A stretch of DNA of 64,000 bases from Litchfieldella anticariensis FP35 = DSM 16096 (GTDB lineage: Bacteria > Pseudomonadota > Gammaproteobacteria > Pseudomonadales > Halomonadaceae), in contig NZ_KE332377.1 in assembly GCF_000409775.1 (NCBI RefSeq), positions 1,274,073 to 1,338,072 on the forward strand. The letters run 5' to 3'. Numbering within the stretch: the stretch's first letter is position 1; each line of letters opens with the position of its first letter. This document shows positions 23,338-33,072 of this stretch, one piece after another. The position numbers and the translations under genes are program-made. The notes below the pieces were generated by a model, which saw nothing but the letters and a program-made list of their open reading frames with translations, had not been told where the DNA came from and made no database searches.

Positions 23338-25725
23338 TCACCGCTTCACCGGAGGGGCCGCACCCAGCCAGCGTTTGGCAAAACTCGCCGCGTCCGTAGG
23401 GCGTCCGAAGTAATGCCCCTGTCCCTGGTCGCAGCCTAATGCACGCAAGGCTTCTGCCTGGGCTCGGGTTTCGACACCCTCAGCCACGGTCTTCATGCCC
23501 AGACTCTTGGCCATGGCGATAATGGTGGTAACGATAGTGTGGTCATGACTGTCGGTGAGCATGTCACGCACGAAAGACATGTCGATCTTGAGTGTATCGG
23601 CGGAGAAACGCTTGAGATAAGCGAGCGAAGAATAGCCGGTGCCAAAATCGTCGATCGCCACACCAAATCCGGCCCTTTTGAGTTCCCGCATTAACCATAC
23701 CGCTTGGTCGGGGTCCGCCATGAAACCGCTTTCGGTCAGCTCCAGCGCGATCATTTCGGTTGCCAGCCCCGCCGAGGAAACGATGGTATTCAAGCGCTCG
23801 GCGAAACGTATGTCTTCCAATTGCTGGGCAGCCACGTTGATGCTCAGTTGCCCCGTGAAAGGATGCCCTTCACGTTGCCACCGCAATAACTGACGACATA
23901 CTTCCTCGGTCACCCATGCCCCGAGAGCCGGCGTCAAACCACGTTCCTCCGCAATGGGAATGAACTCGGTTGGCCCAACCCACCCCCATTCCGAATCGTG
24001 CCAACGACAGAGCACTTCGGCACCAATGATATCGCCACTGTCCAAATCGATCTGCGGTTGATAGTGAAGTTGCAACTCGCCATGGTTCAGCGCCGCAATG
24101 AAGCGTTTGGCCAGCATCAGGCGACGCGACACCCTTTCGCCAAGACTGGGCGCGAAGAAACAGTGCCCCTCCCCACTTTCCTTGGCACGGTGCATCGCAA
24201 TGTCGGTGTTCTTTAACAGATCGCTGGTCGTACGGCCATGTTCGGGGTAGAAGGCAATGCCGATACTCGCTTCGAGACTGAAAGACTGGCCTCGCACCAT
24301 CAACGGCTGTGTCAGTGAATGTCGCAAGCGCAGTGCCGTACGTTCGATCAGGGCACGATGAGCGTTTTCTATCATCACCACGAATTCATCGCCACCCAAA
24401 CGTGCCAGGAACTCGTCACCCCGCAGGGCGATGGAGAAGCGTTCCGCCACATTGACCAGCACCTTGTCGCCCACCTCATGGCCTTGGGTCTCATTGATAT
24501 CCTTGAAGTGGTTCATATTCAGCATCATCAACGCCAGCCTGCTGCCATCCCGATCGGCGTCGCTTATGGCAGCCCGAAGCCGTTGCATGAAAAAGGTGCG
24601 GTTAGGCAATCCTGTCCCCATGTCGTAGAAAGCCAGTCGGCGCACTCGAGCCTCACCGCTCTGGCGCTCGAGCTCGGCCGCCGCTCCGGCAGCGAAGATC
24701 TGTAGAATCGAGCGTACGAAATCCACATCCGTTGGTGGCTTCCGGAACATGACCACCAACAGACCTAGCGGTTTGCCATCCGTACTATCCAGTCGTCGGC
24801 CCATATACCCCTTGGCCCAGCTCAACGGCTCGTGAGAGGTCACAACGGTACGATCATCAGCATCACGGTCACTGATCACGCATTCACTTTCGTGAATCAC
24901 GCGCTCACAAGCCGTGCGAGGGAAGTAATAGCTGAAATTGTCCACTGACTGGCCATCGATCATGGCCGCCAAGGTATGCGCCGTATTGGTGGCCTTCTTG
25001 TCGACCAAGGCAATATAACCAGCATCCGCATTTATCGCGCATGCCATATGGCACACCAGTTGGTCGAAATACTCCTCTCCGCTGCGAGTCGACACAGCGG
25101 TAGCAATACTCACTACCGCCTGTTGCACCCGCTGCTGCTCGTGACGAGCACGCAGTGTGGCGATACCGAAAGCCAAATTATCCGCCAGTTCCTGCAGGAG
25201 CTTGAGCTCCTCATTGGGGATAGGAGCCACTTCATCCAGAAACAGGCTTAGAACACCGAACGGCCCTTCCCGATCTTTCAACGGCAAGGTGACGACTCCG
25301 CGGTATCCGCGCTTACTGGCTGCCTCGCCCCAGGGCTGGTATTCAGGAGCTTCATTCAGATCGCTAATGATCTGTGGCATACCCCGACGAATGGCCAGCC
25401 CCTCCGTACCCTGCCCATTGCGGGTCTGTTCCGACCAACTAAGGTGCACCTCATCGAGATACCCTAGTTCCTCCCCTGCATATGCCCGAGGCACGATGGT
25501 CTTGGCGTCATCGTTTTGGGCGAACCCCACCCAAGCCATCCGATAACCGCCCACTTTCACCGCCAGTTCACAGATATCGCGCAACAAGGTGACCTCGTCG
25601 CGCATATTGATCAACGCATGATTGCAGCGACTGGCGAATGCCAACGCGCGGCTGAGGCCCACCAGTTGCTCGTTGTGTGGACGTCGGGGACGTTGGTCTT
25701 CCTGACCATCGCTGGAAGTGCTCAA
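23338..25725 (-). CDS. GAF-GAF-GGDEF-EAL cyclic-di-GMP protein
   Basis: The 795-residue soluble protein has two GAF domains (about 40-190 and 200-350, with TACERVIHESECVI). A GGDEF domain with intact RLGGDEFVVM follows near residue 441, then an EAL domain in which EAL reads EVL (GAEVLCRW, near 567); the catalytic glutamate is kept and DDFGTGYSS is present. It is closely similar to the C-terminal 750 residues of the protein encoded at 9709-12966, so one arose by duplication. It is co-oriented with the chemoreceptor gene and ends 24 bases past the latter's upstream open frame. It could act as a cyclase, a phosphodiesterase or both. Confidence 0.92.
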   Translation of the reverse strand: MSTSSDGQEDQRPRRPHNEQLVGLSRALAFASRCNHALINMRDEVTLLRDICELAVKVGGYRMAWVGFAQNDDAKTIVPRAYAGEELGYLDEVHLSWSEQTRNGQGTEGLAIRRGMPQIISDLNEAPEYQPWGEAASKRGYRGVVTLPLKDREGPFGVLSLFLDEVAPIPNEELKLLQELADNLAFGIATLRARHEQQRVQQAVVSIATAVSTRSGEEYFDQLVCHMACAINADAGYIALVDKKATNTAHTLAAMIDGQSVDNFSYYFPRTACERVIHESECVISDRDADDRTVVTSHEPLSWAKGYMGRRLDSTDGKPLGLLVVMFRKPPTDVDFVRSILQIFAAGAAAELERQSGEARVRRLAFYDMGTGLPNRTFFMQRLRAAISDADRDGSRLALMMLNMNHFKDINETQGHEVGDKVLVNVAERFSIALRGDEFLARLGGDEFVVMIENAHRALIERTALRLRHSLTQPLMVRGQSFSLEASIGIAFYPEHGRTTSDLLKNTDIAMHRAKESGEGHCFFAPSLGERVSRRLMLAKRFIAALNHGELQLHYQPQIDLDSGDIIGAEVLCRWHDSEWGWVGPTEFIPIAEERGLTPALGAWVTEEVCRQLLRWQREGHPFTGQLSINVAAQQLEDIRFAERLNTIVSSAGLATEMIALELTESGFMADPDQAVWLMRELKRAGFGVAIDDFGTGYSSLAYLKRFSADTLKIDMSFVRDMLTDSHDHTIVTTIIAMAKSLGMKTVAEGVETRAQAEALRALGCDQGQGHYFGRPTDAASFAKRWLGAAPPVKR

Positions 25726-25872
25726 TGGATATCACCCTCTGGTATCAGGCGCGTCAGCATCACGCGTTATTCTTATATTCGTACTATTGACCATGAAAGT
25801 AAGGATCAGTTAAGTCAAGAACACTTATCTTTTCACTAAAGCGACAGGGACTTGCACTCATCCGTAAAGCAC

Positions 25873-25897
25873 GACACCCAGCATGAAGCCGGGTGTC
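25873..25897 (-). terminator. Stem-loop after ureG
   Basis: GACACCC and GGGTGTC pair around an 11-base loop, 27 bases after the ureG stop. It is the only candidate for the end of the urt-ure transcript; it has no clear T-run. Confidence 0.45.
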
Positions 25898-25923
25898 ACA
25901 GGAGAAACTTGAACGCTCAGCTA

Positions 25924-26559
25924 TCAGCCCGTAGCTTGAACCCGAGGCCGGCGCTCCGGCAGCATGCCGCGATCGAGAATGAAGCGAATGATCTCTTCCA
26001 ACCCCACGCCATCGTAGAGATTGGTGAACACGAAGGGACGATCGCCGCGCATCTTTCTCGAATCGCGCTCCATCACCTCCAACGAGGCATGCACCTGTTC
26101 GGCAATGTCGATCTTGTTGATGATCAACAGATCCGACTTGGTAATACCCGGGCCACCCTTACGGGGAATCTTGTCACCAGCGGAGACATCGATCACGTAA
26201 AGTGTCAGGTCGGAAAGCTCAGGACTGAAAGTTGCGGAGAGATTGTCGCCGCCAGACTCCACCAGCACCAGCTCGAGGTTCGGATGACGCGCCTGAAGAT
26301 CATCGATGGCAGCGAGGTTCATCGAGGCATCCTCGCGGATGGCGGTATGCGGGCAACCACCAGTTTCGACGCCGAGGATACGATCCGCGGGCAGAGCCTC
26401 GTGCTTGAGCAGGAAATCGGCGTCCTCACGGGTATAGATATCGTTGGTGACCACGGCGATATCGTAGTAATCGCGCAGCGCCAGGCAGAGCTGCTTGAGA
26501 AGTGCCGTCTTGCCGGAGCCCACCGGGCCCCCGACACCAACACGCAGGCAGTGTTTCAT
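25924..26559 (-). CDS. ureG: Urease accessory GTPase UreG
   Basis: The 211-residue protein has the P-loop [14 protein letters not shown], the metal-binding CPH motif in [14 protein letters not shown], and [14 protein letters not shown], all typical of UreG. It hydrolyses GTP to deliver nickel during urease maturation, in complex with UreD and UreF. AAGGAG precedes the ATG. The gap to ureF holds a (GGAAGAA)n microsatellite and an array of palindromes. It is the last gene of the locus. Confidence 0.97.
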   Translation of the reverse strand: MKHCLRVGVGGPVGSGKTALLKQLCLALRDYYDIAVVTNDIYTREDADFLLKHEALPADRILGVETGGCPHTAIREDASMNLAAIDDLQARHPNLELVLVESGGDNLSATFSPELSDLTLYVIDVSAGDKIPRKGGPGITKSDLLIINKIDIAEQVHASLEVMERDSRKMRGDRPFVFTNLYDGVGLEEIIRFILDRGMLPERRPRVQATG

Positions 26560-26586
26560 TTTCTTGCTCCTTACATGAATTCAAAA

Positions 26587-26640
26587 GGAAGAAGGAAGAA
26601 GGAAGAAGGAAGAAGGAAGAAGGAAGAAGGAAGAAGGAAG
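26587..26640. repeat. Heptanucleotide microsatellite (GGAAGAA)n
   Basis: The unit GGAAGAA is repeated about 7.7 times without interruption in the ureF-ureG gap. On the ureG mRNA this is a polypyrimidine run ending about 15 bases before the ureG ribosome site. Copy number could vary by slippage. Confidence 0.95.
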
Positions 26641-26657
26641 ACAGTGTCTCGCTCTTT

Positions 26658-26814
26658 CTTCCTTCTTCAAGTCACGAAGCGACGTCTTTCCTCTTCTGTC
26701 TTCCAGGTGCGAAGCACCGGTCTTATTTCTTCCAGGCGCGCAGCGCCGTACTTCCGTCTTCGAGCTGCGCAGCAGCGTTCTTCCAGCTTCGAGTCGCGAA
26801 GCGACATCTTCCGT
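26658..26814. repeat. Array of five small palindromes (copy A)
   Basis: Five related hairpin units follow one another at roughly 25-35 base steps: GTCACGAAGCGAC (26671), GGTGCGAAGCACC (26706), GGCGCGCAGCGCC (26735), GCTGCGCAGC (26764) and GTCGCGAAGCGAC (26793). They are joined by CTTCC-rich spacers. The outer bases change together so that four of the five stems stay perfectly paired. A 47-base part (26706-26752) recurs inverted at 30520-30566 with two differences. Confidence 0.85.
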
Positions 26815-27516
26815 CTAACTCCGAAACAGTCTCGAATACTGGGTTTCGTGCAACGCACTGGCCAGCGCCAGACCAGGCAGCACAGGGCCGAGTTCGTTAT
26901 CTTCCAGCACCAGTGCAGCGTCCACCGCTGCCACCAGCGCTGGGCGCAACCGCTCCACCAATCGCTGGGCAGCGGTATGACCAAGTGGTAATGCCTTGCA
27001 GGCCACCGCCAACTGGTTCTCGAGCCAGGCCCAGGCAAAGCCGAGCAGTATCTGGCGCAATGGTACCCCTCGGCGATAAGCCGCCCAGGAAAAGACCGTC
27101 ACATAACCAGTCTTCTCCGGCAGAAATGGGGAGTCCGGCAACAGATCGAGACTTCCCAGTAGCCGCGCCAGAGATGCCCCCAATCGACTATCCTCGGCTG
27201 CCAATTCCGCTGTCTCACGGTTGGCATGTAGCCAGTCGTTCCAATAGGAGATGGCTTCACCATCGGCCGCTGCCCAAGCAACCTGCAAGCGCGCCAATAT
27301 CGGCAGCTCACAGCGCGCCAAACCATCGTTGAGCACCCCGGCCAGCCATTCGCCTAGGCTCTTTTCATCCTTTACCCAATCCAACTCGAAGGCACTTTCC
27401 AGCCCCTGCGAGAAGGCGAAAGCACCGATTGGTAACGCGGGGCTGACCAGTTGCATCAACCCTAGCAGTGCCATATCGTCACTTGCGCCTGGTCCCGATT
27501 CAGTGGACATGGCCAT
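26815..27516 (-). CDS. ureF: Urease accessory protein UreF
   Basis: The chosen ATG (27516) gives 233 residues and overlaps the ureE end by 17 bases; the open frame extends upstream but only as a shadow of ureE. UreF features are LMQLVSPALPIGAFAFSQGL near the N-terminus and AAYRRGVPLRQILLGFAW near the middle. The protein joins UreD and UreG in the nickel-insertion complex and stimulates the UreG GTPase cycle. An alternative ATG lies two codons later. Confidence 0.93.
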   Translation of the reverse strand: MAMSTESGPGASDDMALLGLMQLVSPALPIGAFAFSQGLESAFELDWVKDEKSLGEWLAGVLNDGLARCELPILARLQVAWAAADGEAISYWNDWLHANRETAELAAEDSRLGASLARLLGSLDLLPDSPFLPEKTGYVTVFSWAAYRRGVPLRQILLGFAWAWLENQLAVACKALPLGHTAAQRLVERLRPALVAAVDAALVLEDNELGPVLPGLALASALHETQYSRLFRS

Positions 27517-28015
27517 GGGGATGCTCAAGATGGTGTGAGTGATCGTGGTCGTGCGAATGGCCATGACCTGACTGGGAGTACGCACCCGGCTCCGGGTCGA
27601 ATGGCGCCTGCTGGTGCTCGATTCGCGCCCCCAGTCGCTCGGCCAACTCCTCGAGCACATGATCTGGAGGGAAGCGTACCCAGCCCAGGCGGTCATCACC
27701 GCCAATCGCCAGCGTTACATGGCGATTGCCGAGGTGATAGCAAAGCCGCGCCAATGGTAGGCCTGGTTCCACCCAAGCGGTCGCTACCGGTTCATCGGCG
27801 GCTATCACACGTACGACCTCACCACTCTCGGCGCGCAACAGCGCACCGTCCTGCAACACGGGACCACGGTCGAGAAACAATCCCAGTTCACGTCCGCCGT
27901 CACTGACCGCCTTGAGCCGACCACGAATGCGCAGCTCATAAGGCAAGGTCAGAGTATCGTCAGGCGACGCATCGGCGGTGATATCCAGACGTTCGATCAG
28001 TTTCAGCATTTTCAA
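27500..28015 (-). CDS. ureE: Urease nickel chaperone UreE
   Basis: The 171-residue protein has the UreE peptide-binding and metal-binding domains (LCYHLGNRHVTLAIG contains the conserved NRH region). It ends in a histidine-rich tail, GHGHSHDHDHSHHLEH and more, that binds extra nickel. It supplies Ni(II) to UreG/UreDF. A run of ten GCCCGTA units fills most of the gap to ureC upstream, so translation is not directly coupled to ureC. Confidence 0.96.
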   Translation of the reverse strand: MKMLKLIERLDITADASPDDTLTLPYELRIRGRLKAVSDGGRELGLFLDRGPVLQDGALLRAESGEVVRVIAADEPVATAWVEPGLPLARLCYHLGNRHVTLAIGGDDRLGWVRFPPDHVLEELAERLGARIEHQQAPFDPEPGAYSQSGHGHSHDHDHSHHLEHPHGHVH

Positions 28016-28050
28016 CCCCTTAGCATCGAGCTTCGAGCTGTGGGCTTCGA

Positions 28051-28120
28051 GCCCGTAGCCCGTAGCCCGTAGCCCGTAGCCCGTAGCCCGTAGCCCGTAG
28101 CCCGTAGCCCGTAGCCCGTA
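28051..28120. repeat. Heptanucleotide microsatellite (GCCCGTA)10
   Basis: Exactly ten uninterrupted copies of GCCCGTA fill 70 bases between the ureC stop (28123) and the ureE start (28015). Next to it, AGCTTCGAGCT and GGGCTTCGAGCCC (28032-28054) are small palindromes of the same style as the arrays at 26658 and 30520. Confidence 0.97.
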
Positions 28121-28122
28121 GC

Positions 28123-29838
28123 TCAGAATAGATGGTAGCGTTGCGCCAGCGGCAGCTCCGTTGCCGGCTCGCAGGTCAGCAACTCACCATCGGCATGCAC
28201 CTCGTAGGTCTGCGGATCGACCGTCAACTGCGGGCAGGCGTCGTTGAGCTTCATGTCGGACTTGCGCACGCCACGCACGTCCTTGCACGCCACCAGCGCG
28301 CTATGCAGGCCAAGACGTTCCTTGATGCCGGCTTTCTGCGATGCCTGGCTGACGAAGCTGACCCGCGTCTGGCTCGCCGCTTTGCCGAAAGCACCGAACA
28401 TGTAGCGATAATGCACGGGCTGCGGTGTAGGGATCGAGGCGTTGGGGTCGCCCATCGGTGCCGCGGCAATCATGCCGCCCTTGAGAATCAGCGCCGGCTT
28501 GACGCCGAAAAAGGCGGGGTTCCACAGCACCAGGTCGGCCAGCTTGCCGACTTCCACCGAACCCACTTCGTGCGCGATGCCGTGAGTGATGGCTGGATTG
28601 ATGGTGTACTTGGCGATATAACGCTTGGCACGGAAGTTATCGGCACCAAGCGACTCATCCTCGGGCAGAAAACCGAGTTGTACTTTCATCTTGTGCGCGG
28701 TCTGCCACGTCCGGCACACCACTTCACCGACCCGTCCCATGGCCTGCGAGTCGGAAGAGATCATCGAGATCACACCCATATCGTGGAGGATATCCTCGGC
28801 GGCGATGGTCTCGCGACGGATGCGTGAGTCGGCGAAGGCCACATCCTCGGGAATGTTGGGATCGAGGTGGTGGCACACCATCAGCATGTCGAGGTGTTCG
28901 TCGATGGTGTTGACCGTGTAGGGCCGGGTCGGGTTGGTCGACGATGGCAGCACGTAGTCCTTGGAACACGCCGTGATGATATCCGGTGCGTGGCCACCAC
29001 CGGCACCTTCGGTATGGTAGGTATGGATGCCACGCTCCTTGAACGCCGCCAGGGTATCTTCGACGAAACCGGACTCATTCAGGGTGTCGGTATGGATGGC
29101 AATCTGCACGTCGTACTTCTCGGCCACACTTAGGCAATTGTCGATCGACGCCGGCGTAGTGCCCCAGTCTTCGTGCAACTTGAGCCCCATGGCACCGGCC
29201 TCGAGCTGCGCTTCCAGGGCTTCCGGCAAGCTGGCATTACCCTTGCCAAGAAAACCGATATTCATCGGCATGTCGTCGACCGCCTGCAACATCTTGCCGA
29301 TATGCCAGGCCCCCGGCGTACACGTAGTGGCGTTCGAGCCAGTGGCCGGCCCCGTGCCGCCACCAAGCATGGTGGTGATACCACTCATCAACGCTTCTTC
29401 CACCAGTTGGGGGCAGATGAAGTGGATATGCGCATCCAAGCCACCCGCGGTGAGGATCTTACCCTCGCCGGCTATGATCTCGGTGCCAGGCCCGATAACG
29501 ATATCGACACCTGGCTGGGTATCCGGGTTACCGGCCTTGCCGATGGCGGCAATGCGCCCACCTTGGATGCCCACATCGGCCTTGACGATACCCCACCAGT
29601 CGAGGATCAGGGCATTGGTGATCACGGTGTCCATCACCGACTCGTCAAGTCGCTGGCTCTGGCCCATGCCGTCGCGGATCACCTTGCCACCGCCGAACTT
29701 GACCTCGTCGCCGTAGTGGGTATGGTCCTTCTCGACCTCGATCCACAGTTCGGTGTCGCCCAGGCGCACGCGGTCGCCGGTGGTAGGGCCGTACATCTCG
29801 GCATAGGCCTGACGGCTGATCTTGTGAGTTGGCTTCAT
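28123..29838 (-). CDS. ureC: Urease alpha subunit
   Basis: The 571-residue protein has the full urease active site. It shows [11 protein letters not shown] (nickel-binding His pair), [12 protein letters not shown] with the lysine that is carbamylated, [24 protein letters not shown], and the flap [16 protein letters not shown] with its Cys and catalytic His. It hydrolyses urea to ammonia and carbamate. The start overlaps the ureB stop (ATGA). All catalytic residues I can check are present, so the enzyme should be active. Confidence 0.98.
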   Translation of the reverse strand: MKPTHKISRQAYAEMYGPTTGDRVRLGDTELWIEVEKDHTHYGDEVKFGGGKVIRDGMGQSQRLDESVMDTVITNALILDWWGIVKADVGIQGGRIAAIGKAGNPDTQPGVDIVIGPGTEIIAGEGKILTAGGLDAHIHFICPQLVEEALMSGITTMLGGGTGPATGSNATTCTPGAWHIGKMLQAVDDMPMNIGFLGKGNASLPEALEAQLEAGAMGLKLHEDWGTTPASIDNCLSVAEKYDVQIAIHTDTLNESGFVEDTLAAFKERGIHTYHTEGAGGGHAPDIITACSKDYVLPSSTNPTRPYTVNTIDEHLDMLMVCHHLDPNIPEDVAFADSRIRRETIAAEDILHDMGVISMISSDSQAMGRVGEVVCRTWQTAHKMKVQLGFLPEDESLGADNFRAKRYIAKYTINPAITHGIAHEVGSVEVGKLADLVLWNPAFFGVKPALILKGGMIAAAPMGDPNASIPTPQPVHYRYMFGAFGKAASQTRVSFVSQASQKAGIKERLGLHSALVACKDVRGVRKSDMKLNDACPQLTVDPQTYEVHADGELLTCEPATELPLAQRYHLF

Positions 29839-30182
29839 GACTTGTCTCCTGCCCCTGGCGCTGCTCCAGGCACATCGGAGAGCGCACCCATCACCTCACC
29901 GCGGAAGCCGTAGATACGCCGTTCGCCTGCATAGGGAATCAACGTTACCTCGCGTGTCTGGCCGGGCTCGAAGCGGATTGCCGTGCCAGCAGCCACATCG
30001 AGACGATAGCCACGCGCCTTCGCGCGATCGAAGTCGAGCGCTGGATTGGTCTCGGCGAAGTGATAGTGCGAGCCAACCTGAATCGGCCGGTCGCCGGTAT
30101 TGGCGACCTCGACGGTGATCCGCTCACGCCCCTCGCAGAGCTCGATCTCACCATCCTTCAATTGGTATTCACCGGGAATCAT
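29835..30182 (-). CDS. ureB: Urease beta subunit
   Basis: The 115-residue protein starts [15 protein letters not shown] and contains [21 protein letters not shown] and then [12 protein letters not shown], the conserved beta-subunit core. Length and the ATGA overlap with ureC are normal. It packs against UreA and UreC to form the trimeric enzyme. Confidence 0.97.
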   Translation of the reverse strand: MIPGEYQLKDGEIELCEGRERITVEVANTGDRPIQVGSHYHFAETNPALDFDRAKARGYRLDVAAGTAIRFEPGQTREVTLIPYAGERRIYGFRGEVMGALSDVPGAAPGAGDKS

Positions 30183-30190
30183 GGCGCCCC

Positions 30191-30493
30191 CTAAACAATC
30201 GGATTATGTACTGTCACCAATTTGGTGCCGTCAGGGAATGTCGCCTCGACCTGCACCTCGTCGACCATCCCGGCCACCCCCTCCATCACATCGTCGCGTG
30301 TAAGGATCTCGCGTCCGGCACTCATCAGTTCGGCAACACTCCTGCCGTCGCGGGCACCTTCCATGATCTCGGCACTGATCAAGGCCACCGCCTCGGGATA
30401 GTTGAGCTTAAGGCCGCGAGCCTTGCGGCGCTCGGCAAGCAGCGCCGCGGTGAACAGCAGCAGCTTGTCCTTGTCTCTGGGGGTTAGTTCCAT
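30191..30493 (-). CDS. ureA: Urease gamma subunit
   Basis: The start [20 protein letters not shown] gives the usual 100 residues; the open frame extends 24 codons into the repeat array and that extension is not coding. [20 protein letters not shown] and the TVHNPI C-terminus are diagnostic. It lies 8 bases upstream of ureB and 148 bases downstream of ureD, the gap being filled by palindromic repeats. Confidence 0.97.
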   Translation of the reverse strand: MELTPRDKDKLLLFTAALLAERRKARGLKLNYPEAVALISAEIMEGARDGRSVAELMSAGREILTRDDVMEGVAGMVDEVQVEATFPDGTKLVTVHNPIV

Positions 30494-30519
30494 GGGCGTA
30501 TCTCCCTCTCCAAGATGTA

Positions 30520-30594
30520 AGTACGGCGCTACGCGCCTGGAAGAAATAAGACCGTTGCTTCGCACCTGGAAGTAGGAAGGCGTCGCTTCGCGAC
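30520..30594. repeat. Array of small palindromes (copy B, inverted)
   Basis: Three units, GGCGCTACGCGCC (30525), GTTGCTTCGCACC (30554, one mismatch) and GTCGCTTCGCGAC (30582), lie between ureD and ureA. Read on the minus strand, 30520-30566 matches 26706-26752 of copy A with two differences. The two copies are in opposite orientation and bracket ureABCEF. Confidence 0.85.
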
Positions 30595-30641
30595 TGAAGA
30601 TCGAAGAAATAATAATTATTCGCCTCTTCCCTCTTCCTTCT

Positions 30642-31544
30642 TTAAGTCAACCAAATCCTCGGTACACACACTTGCCGCCCGATCAGCAACGGCCGCAACA
30701 CTTCCCAAGTCCGCTGGCACAGGTCCCAGGCCTGGTTGCGTTCCTGGCCCAGGTAGCGCAGGAGCAACACTCCATGACGCTGGGTCACCGCCCAATTCGG
30801 TGCTGCTGTTAGCGCCTCACGCAGCGCAGTCACGGCGGCTTGCTCGTCTTCTAGCCCAACGGCCCACAGCGTCGCTTGGACTGTGGCACCACCCTGCCCC
30901 CAGCGGCCTTGAAAACGCGGGTGATGGGGGTCGAGCGGTTGACGTTCCAGCCATAGCGGGCGGCCATTGCGAGTCAGACGAAAACGCTGTTCGACACGAC
31001 CAGAGACGAACGGCAAGCGGCTGGCCGGGCGGCCCAACACCATGACTTCCCAGCCTAGGCAACGCGCACTGCCGGCCAGATCGATGGTGGTACTCTGCTC
31101 ACCGCGTGAGCCGTCAAAACACAGTGTCTCTTGCGGCAACCACTCGAGGATGCCATCGTCGTCCACTTTTAACCGGGTGTGCTGTGCCCAGGACACGCCA
31201 TGGCTGTCGGCCTTGTAGAGCTTGGCAGCCGCCGGCGTGGTCAACAGCGCATGCGCACCACCACCGACTGAGGTATGGATGTTCAGTTCATCGCCACTGA
31301 CCAGGCCACCCGGTGGATGCAGCAGATAGACATGACAGGCGCCTTCCGCTCCCTCTGGGTAGAAGGGGCGTTGCACTCGCAGCGGCCCATGATGACTAGC
31401 CCTGGTCATGCGTGTGATCAAGCCACGACTCTCCCGCCGAGCCTCGAATGCCAATCCCAGCGAGGCCGCCCAGCGGCGCTTGTCGTCGAAGCGGTGGCCG
31501 GAGCCCATGTCGGTGGTCGTGCTCAAGGATTCAAAGACTGTCAT
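30642..31544 (-). CDS. ureD: Urease accessory protein UreD
   Basis: The 300-residue protein has the UreD patterns [40 protein letters not shown] and [16 protein letters not shown]. UreD is the scaffold that binds apo-urease and passes nickel from UreFG. Its ATG overlaps the urtE stop as ATGA, so the transporter and urease genes are translationally linked. Confidence 0.95.
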   Translation of the reverse strand: MTVFESLSTTTDMGSGHRFDDKRRWAASLGLAFEARRESRGLITRMTRASHHGPLRVQRPFYPEGAEGACHVYLLHPPGGLVSGDELNIHTSVGGGAHALLTTPAAAKLYKADSHGVSWAQHTRLKVDDDGILEWLPQETLCFDGSRGEQSTTIDLAGSARCLGWEVMVLGRPASRLPFVSGRVEQRFRLTRNGRPLWLERQPLDPHHPRFQGRWGQGGATVQATLWAVGLEDEQAAVTALREALTAAPNWAVTQRHGVLLLRYLGQERNQAWDLCQRTWEVLRPLLIGRQVCVPRIWLT

Positions 31545-32239
31545 ACCGTCAGGTGCTGCTTGATCAGTTCGTCGGATAACTCTCCGATGGCGCCTTTGGC
31601 TACCTGGCGGCCACGGTCCATGATCACGAAGCGGTCGGCATACTTACGGGCGAACGGTAGTTTCTGTTCCACCAAGAGTACCGTCAGGCCATCCTCGTGG
31701 ATCAGCTTGCGGATTACCTCGCCAATCTGAGTGACGATGTTGGGCTGAATGCCCTCACCCGGCTCATCGAGAATCAGCAATCGCGGCTCGATCACCAGCG
31801 CTCGGCCGATGGCGAGTTGTTGCTGCTGGCCACCGGAAAGGTCGCCACCACGTCGATGGCGCATTTCCTTGAGCACCGGAAACAGCTCATAGATACGCTC
31901 GGGTATGCTGCGCTTGCCATCGGCACGCGCCGCCAGCCCGGTACGCAGGTTTTCCTCCACCGTCAGCAGAGGGAATATCTGCCGGCCCTGCGGCACGTAA
32001 CCGATACCCAGACGCGAGCGATCCTCGACACGCCGTTTGGTCAGCTCCACATCGGCGGCGAATAGAATGCTGCCGCTGGCAACCGGCACCTCTCCCATCA
32101 CGCACTTGAGCAATGTGGTCTTGCCCACGCCATTGCGCCCCATCACGCAAGTACATTCGCCGCGTGATACCTCAAGGTCGAGATCCCACAGGGTATGACT
32201 TTCACCGTAATACTGGTTGAGCTTATCGACCTTGAGCAT
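31541..32239 (-). CDS. urtE: Urea ABC transporter ATPase UrtE
   Basis: The 232-residue ATPase has Walker A GRNGVGKTTLLK, signature LSGGQQQQLAIGRAL and Walker B RLLILDEPGEGIQ. It resembles LivF-type subunits, and GEGIQPNIV is typical of UrtE. Start and stop overlap the neighbouring genes (urtD, ureD), placing it firmly in the urea operon. Confidence 0.95.
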   Translation of the reverse strand: MLKVDKLNQYYGESHTLWDLDLEVSRGECTCVMGRNGVGKTTLLKCVMGEVPVASGSILFAADVELTKRRVEDRSRLGIGYVPQGRQIFPLLTVEENLRTGLAARADGKRSIPERIYELFPVLKEMRHRRGGDLSGGQQQQLAIGRALVIEPRLLILDEPGEGIQPNIVTQIGEVIRKLIHEDGLTVLLVEQKLPFARKYADRFVIMDRGRQVAKGAIGELSDELIKQHLTV

Positions 32240-33072
32240 CAGGCGGCCTCCTCGCTTTCACCCAGGTAGACCTCGATCACCCTAGGGTCGCTCTGTACCT
32301 GATCCATGCTGCCCTCGGCCAATACGCTACCCTGGTGCAATACCGTGACCTTGCGTGCGATCGAACGCACGAACCCCATGTCATGCTCGACGACGACCAC
32401 CGACTGCTTGCCAGCGAGGCCGGTAAGCAACTCGGCGGTGCGTTCCATCTCTTGTTCCGTCATGCCGGCCACCGGCTCATCGACCAGTAACAATCGTGGA
32501 CGTTGCATGATCAGCATGCCGATCTCCAGCCACTGTTTCTGGCCATGGGAAAGAATACCCGCCAATTGATGGCGTTGCGCGACGAGGCCGGTCATGACTA
32601 GCACCTCATCGATGCGATCACGCATCTCGCCGTTCAGACGTGCGGTCAAGGTTGGAATCACACGCTTGTCGACGCTCATCGCCAGTTCCAGATTTTCGAA
32701 TACCGTCAGTGCCTCGAATACCGTGGGCTTCTGGAACTTGCGCCCAATCCCGAGATGAGCGATTTCCGGCTCCTTCATGGTCAGCAGGTCATGGCGGGTA
32801 CCAAACCAAACCTGGCCGGCATCGGGACGAGTCTTGCCGGTGATGATATCCATCATGGTGGTCTTGCCCGCCCCATTTGGGCCGATGATGCAGCGTAGCT
32901 CGCCATCATCGATAGTCAGGTTGAGATTGTCGATGGCCTTGAAACCATCGAAGCTAACGGTAACGTTCTCCATGTACAGGATCGGTCCATGGCGAACGTC
33001 CACCGGCGAGTCGGCTGGCGCCAGGAAGTCGAACACCCGGTCACGGTTGGCCAGTTCCTTGAGAATGTTCAT
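32239..33072 (-). CDS. urtD: Urea ABC transporter ATPase UrtD
   Basis: The start MNILKELANRDRVFDFL (33072) gives 277 residues and overlaps the urtC stop as ATGA; the longer open frame is a shadow of urtC. Walker A is GPNGAGKTTMMD, the signature is replaced by ILSHGQKQWLEIGM, as is usual in UrtD, and Walker B is RLLLVDEPVAGM. It is a LivG-type subunit that powers urea uptake with UrtE. Confidence 0.95.
   Translation of the reverse strand: MNILKELANRDRVFDFLAPADSPVDVRHGPILYMENVTVSFDGFKAIDNLNLTIDDGELRCIIGPNGAGKTTMMDIITGKTRPDAGQVWFGTRHDLLTMKEPEIAHLGIGRKFQKPTVFEALTVFENLELAMSVDKRVIPTLTARLNGEMRDRIDEVLVMTGLVAQRHQLAGILSHGQKQWLEIGMLIMQRPRLLLVDEPVAGMTEQEMERTAELLTGLAGKQSVVVVEHDMGFVRSIARKVTVLHQGSVLAEGSMDQVQSDPRVIEVYLGESEEAA

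Noticed and set aside
27517-27705. Longer N-terminus of UreF
   Set aside because: It translates the ureE sequence out of frame and has no UreF similarity.
28051-28120. (GCCCGTA)10 as coding repeats
   Set aside because: The stretch lies between the ureC stop and the ureE ribosome site, and neither gene's frame includes it.
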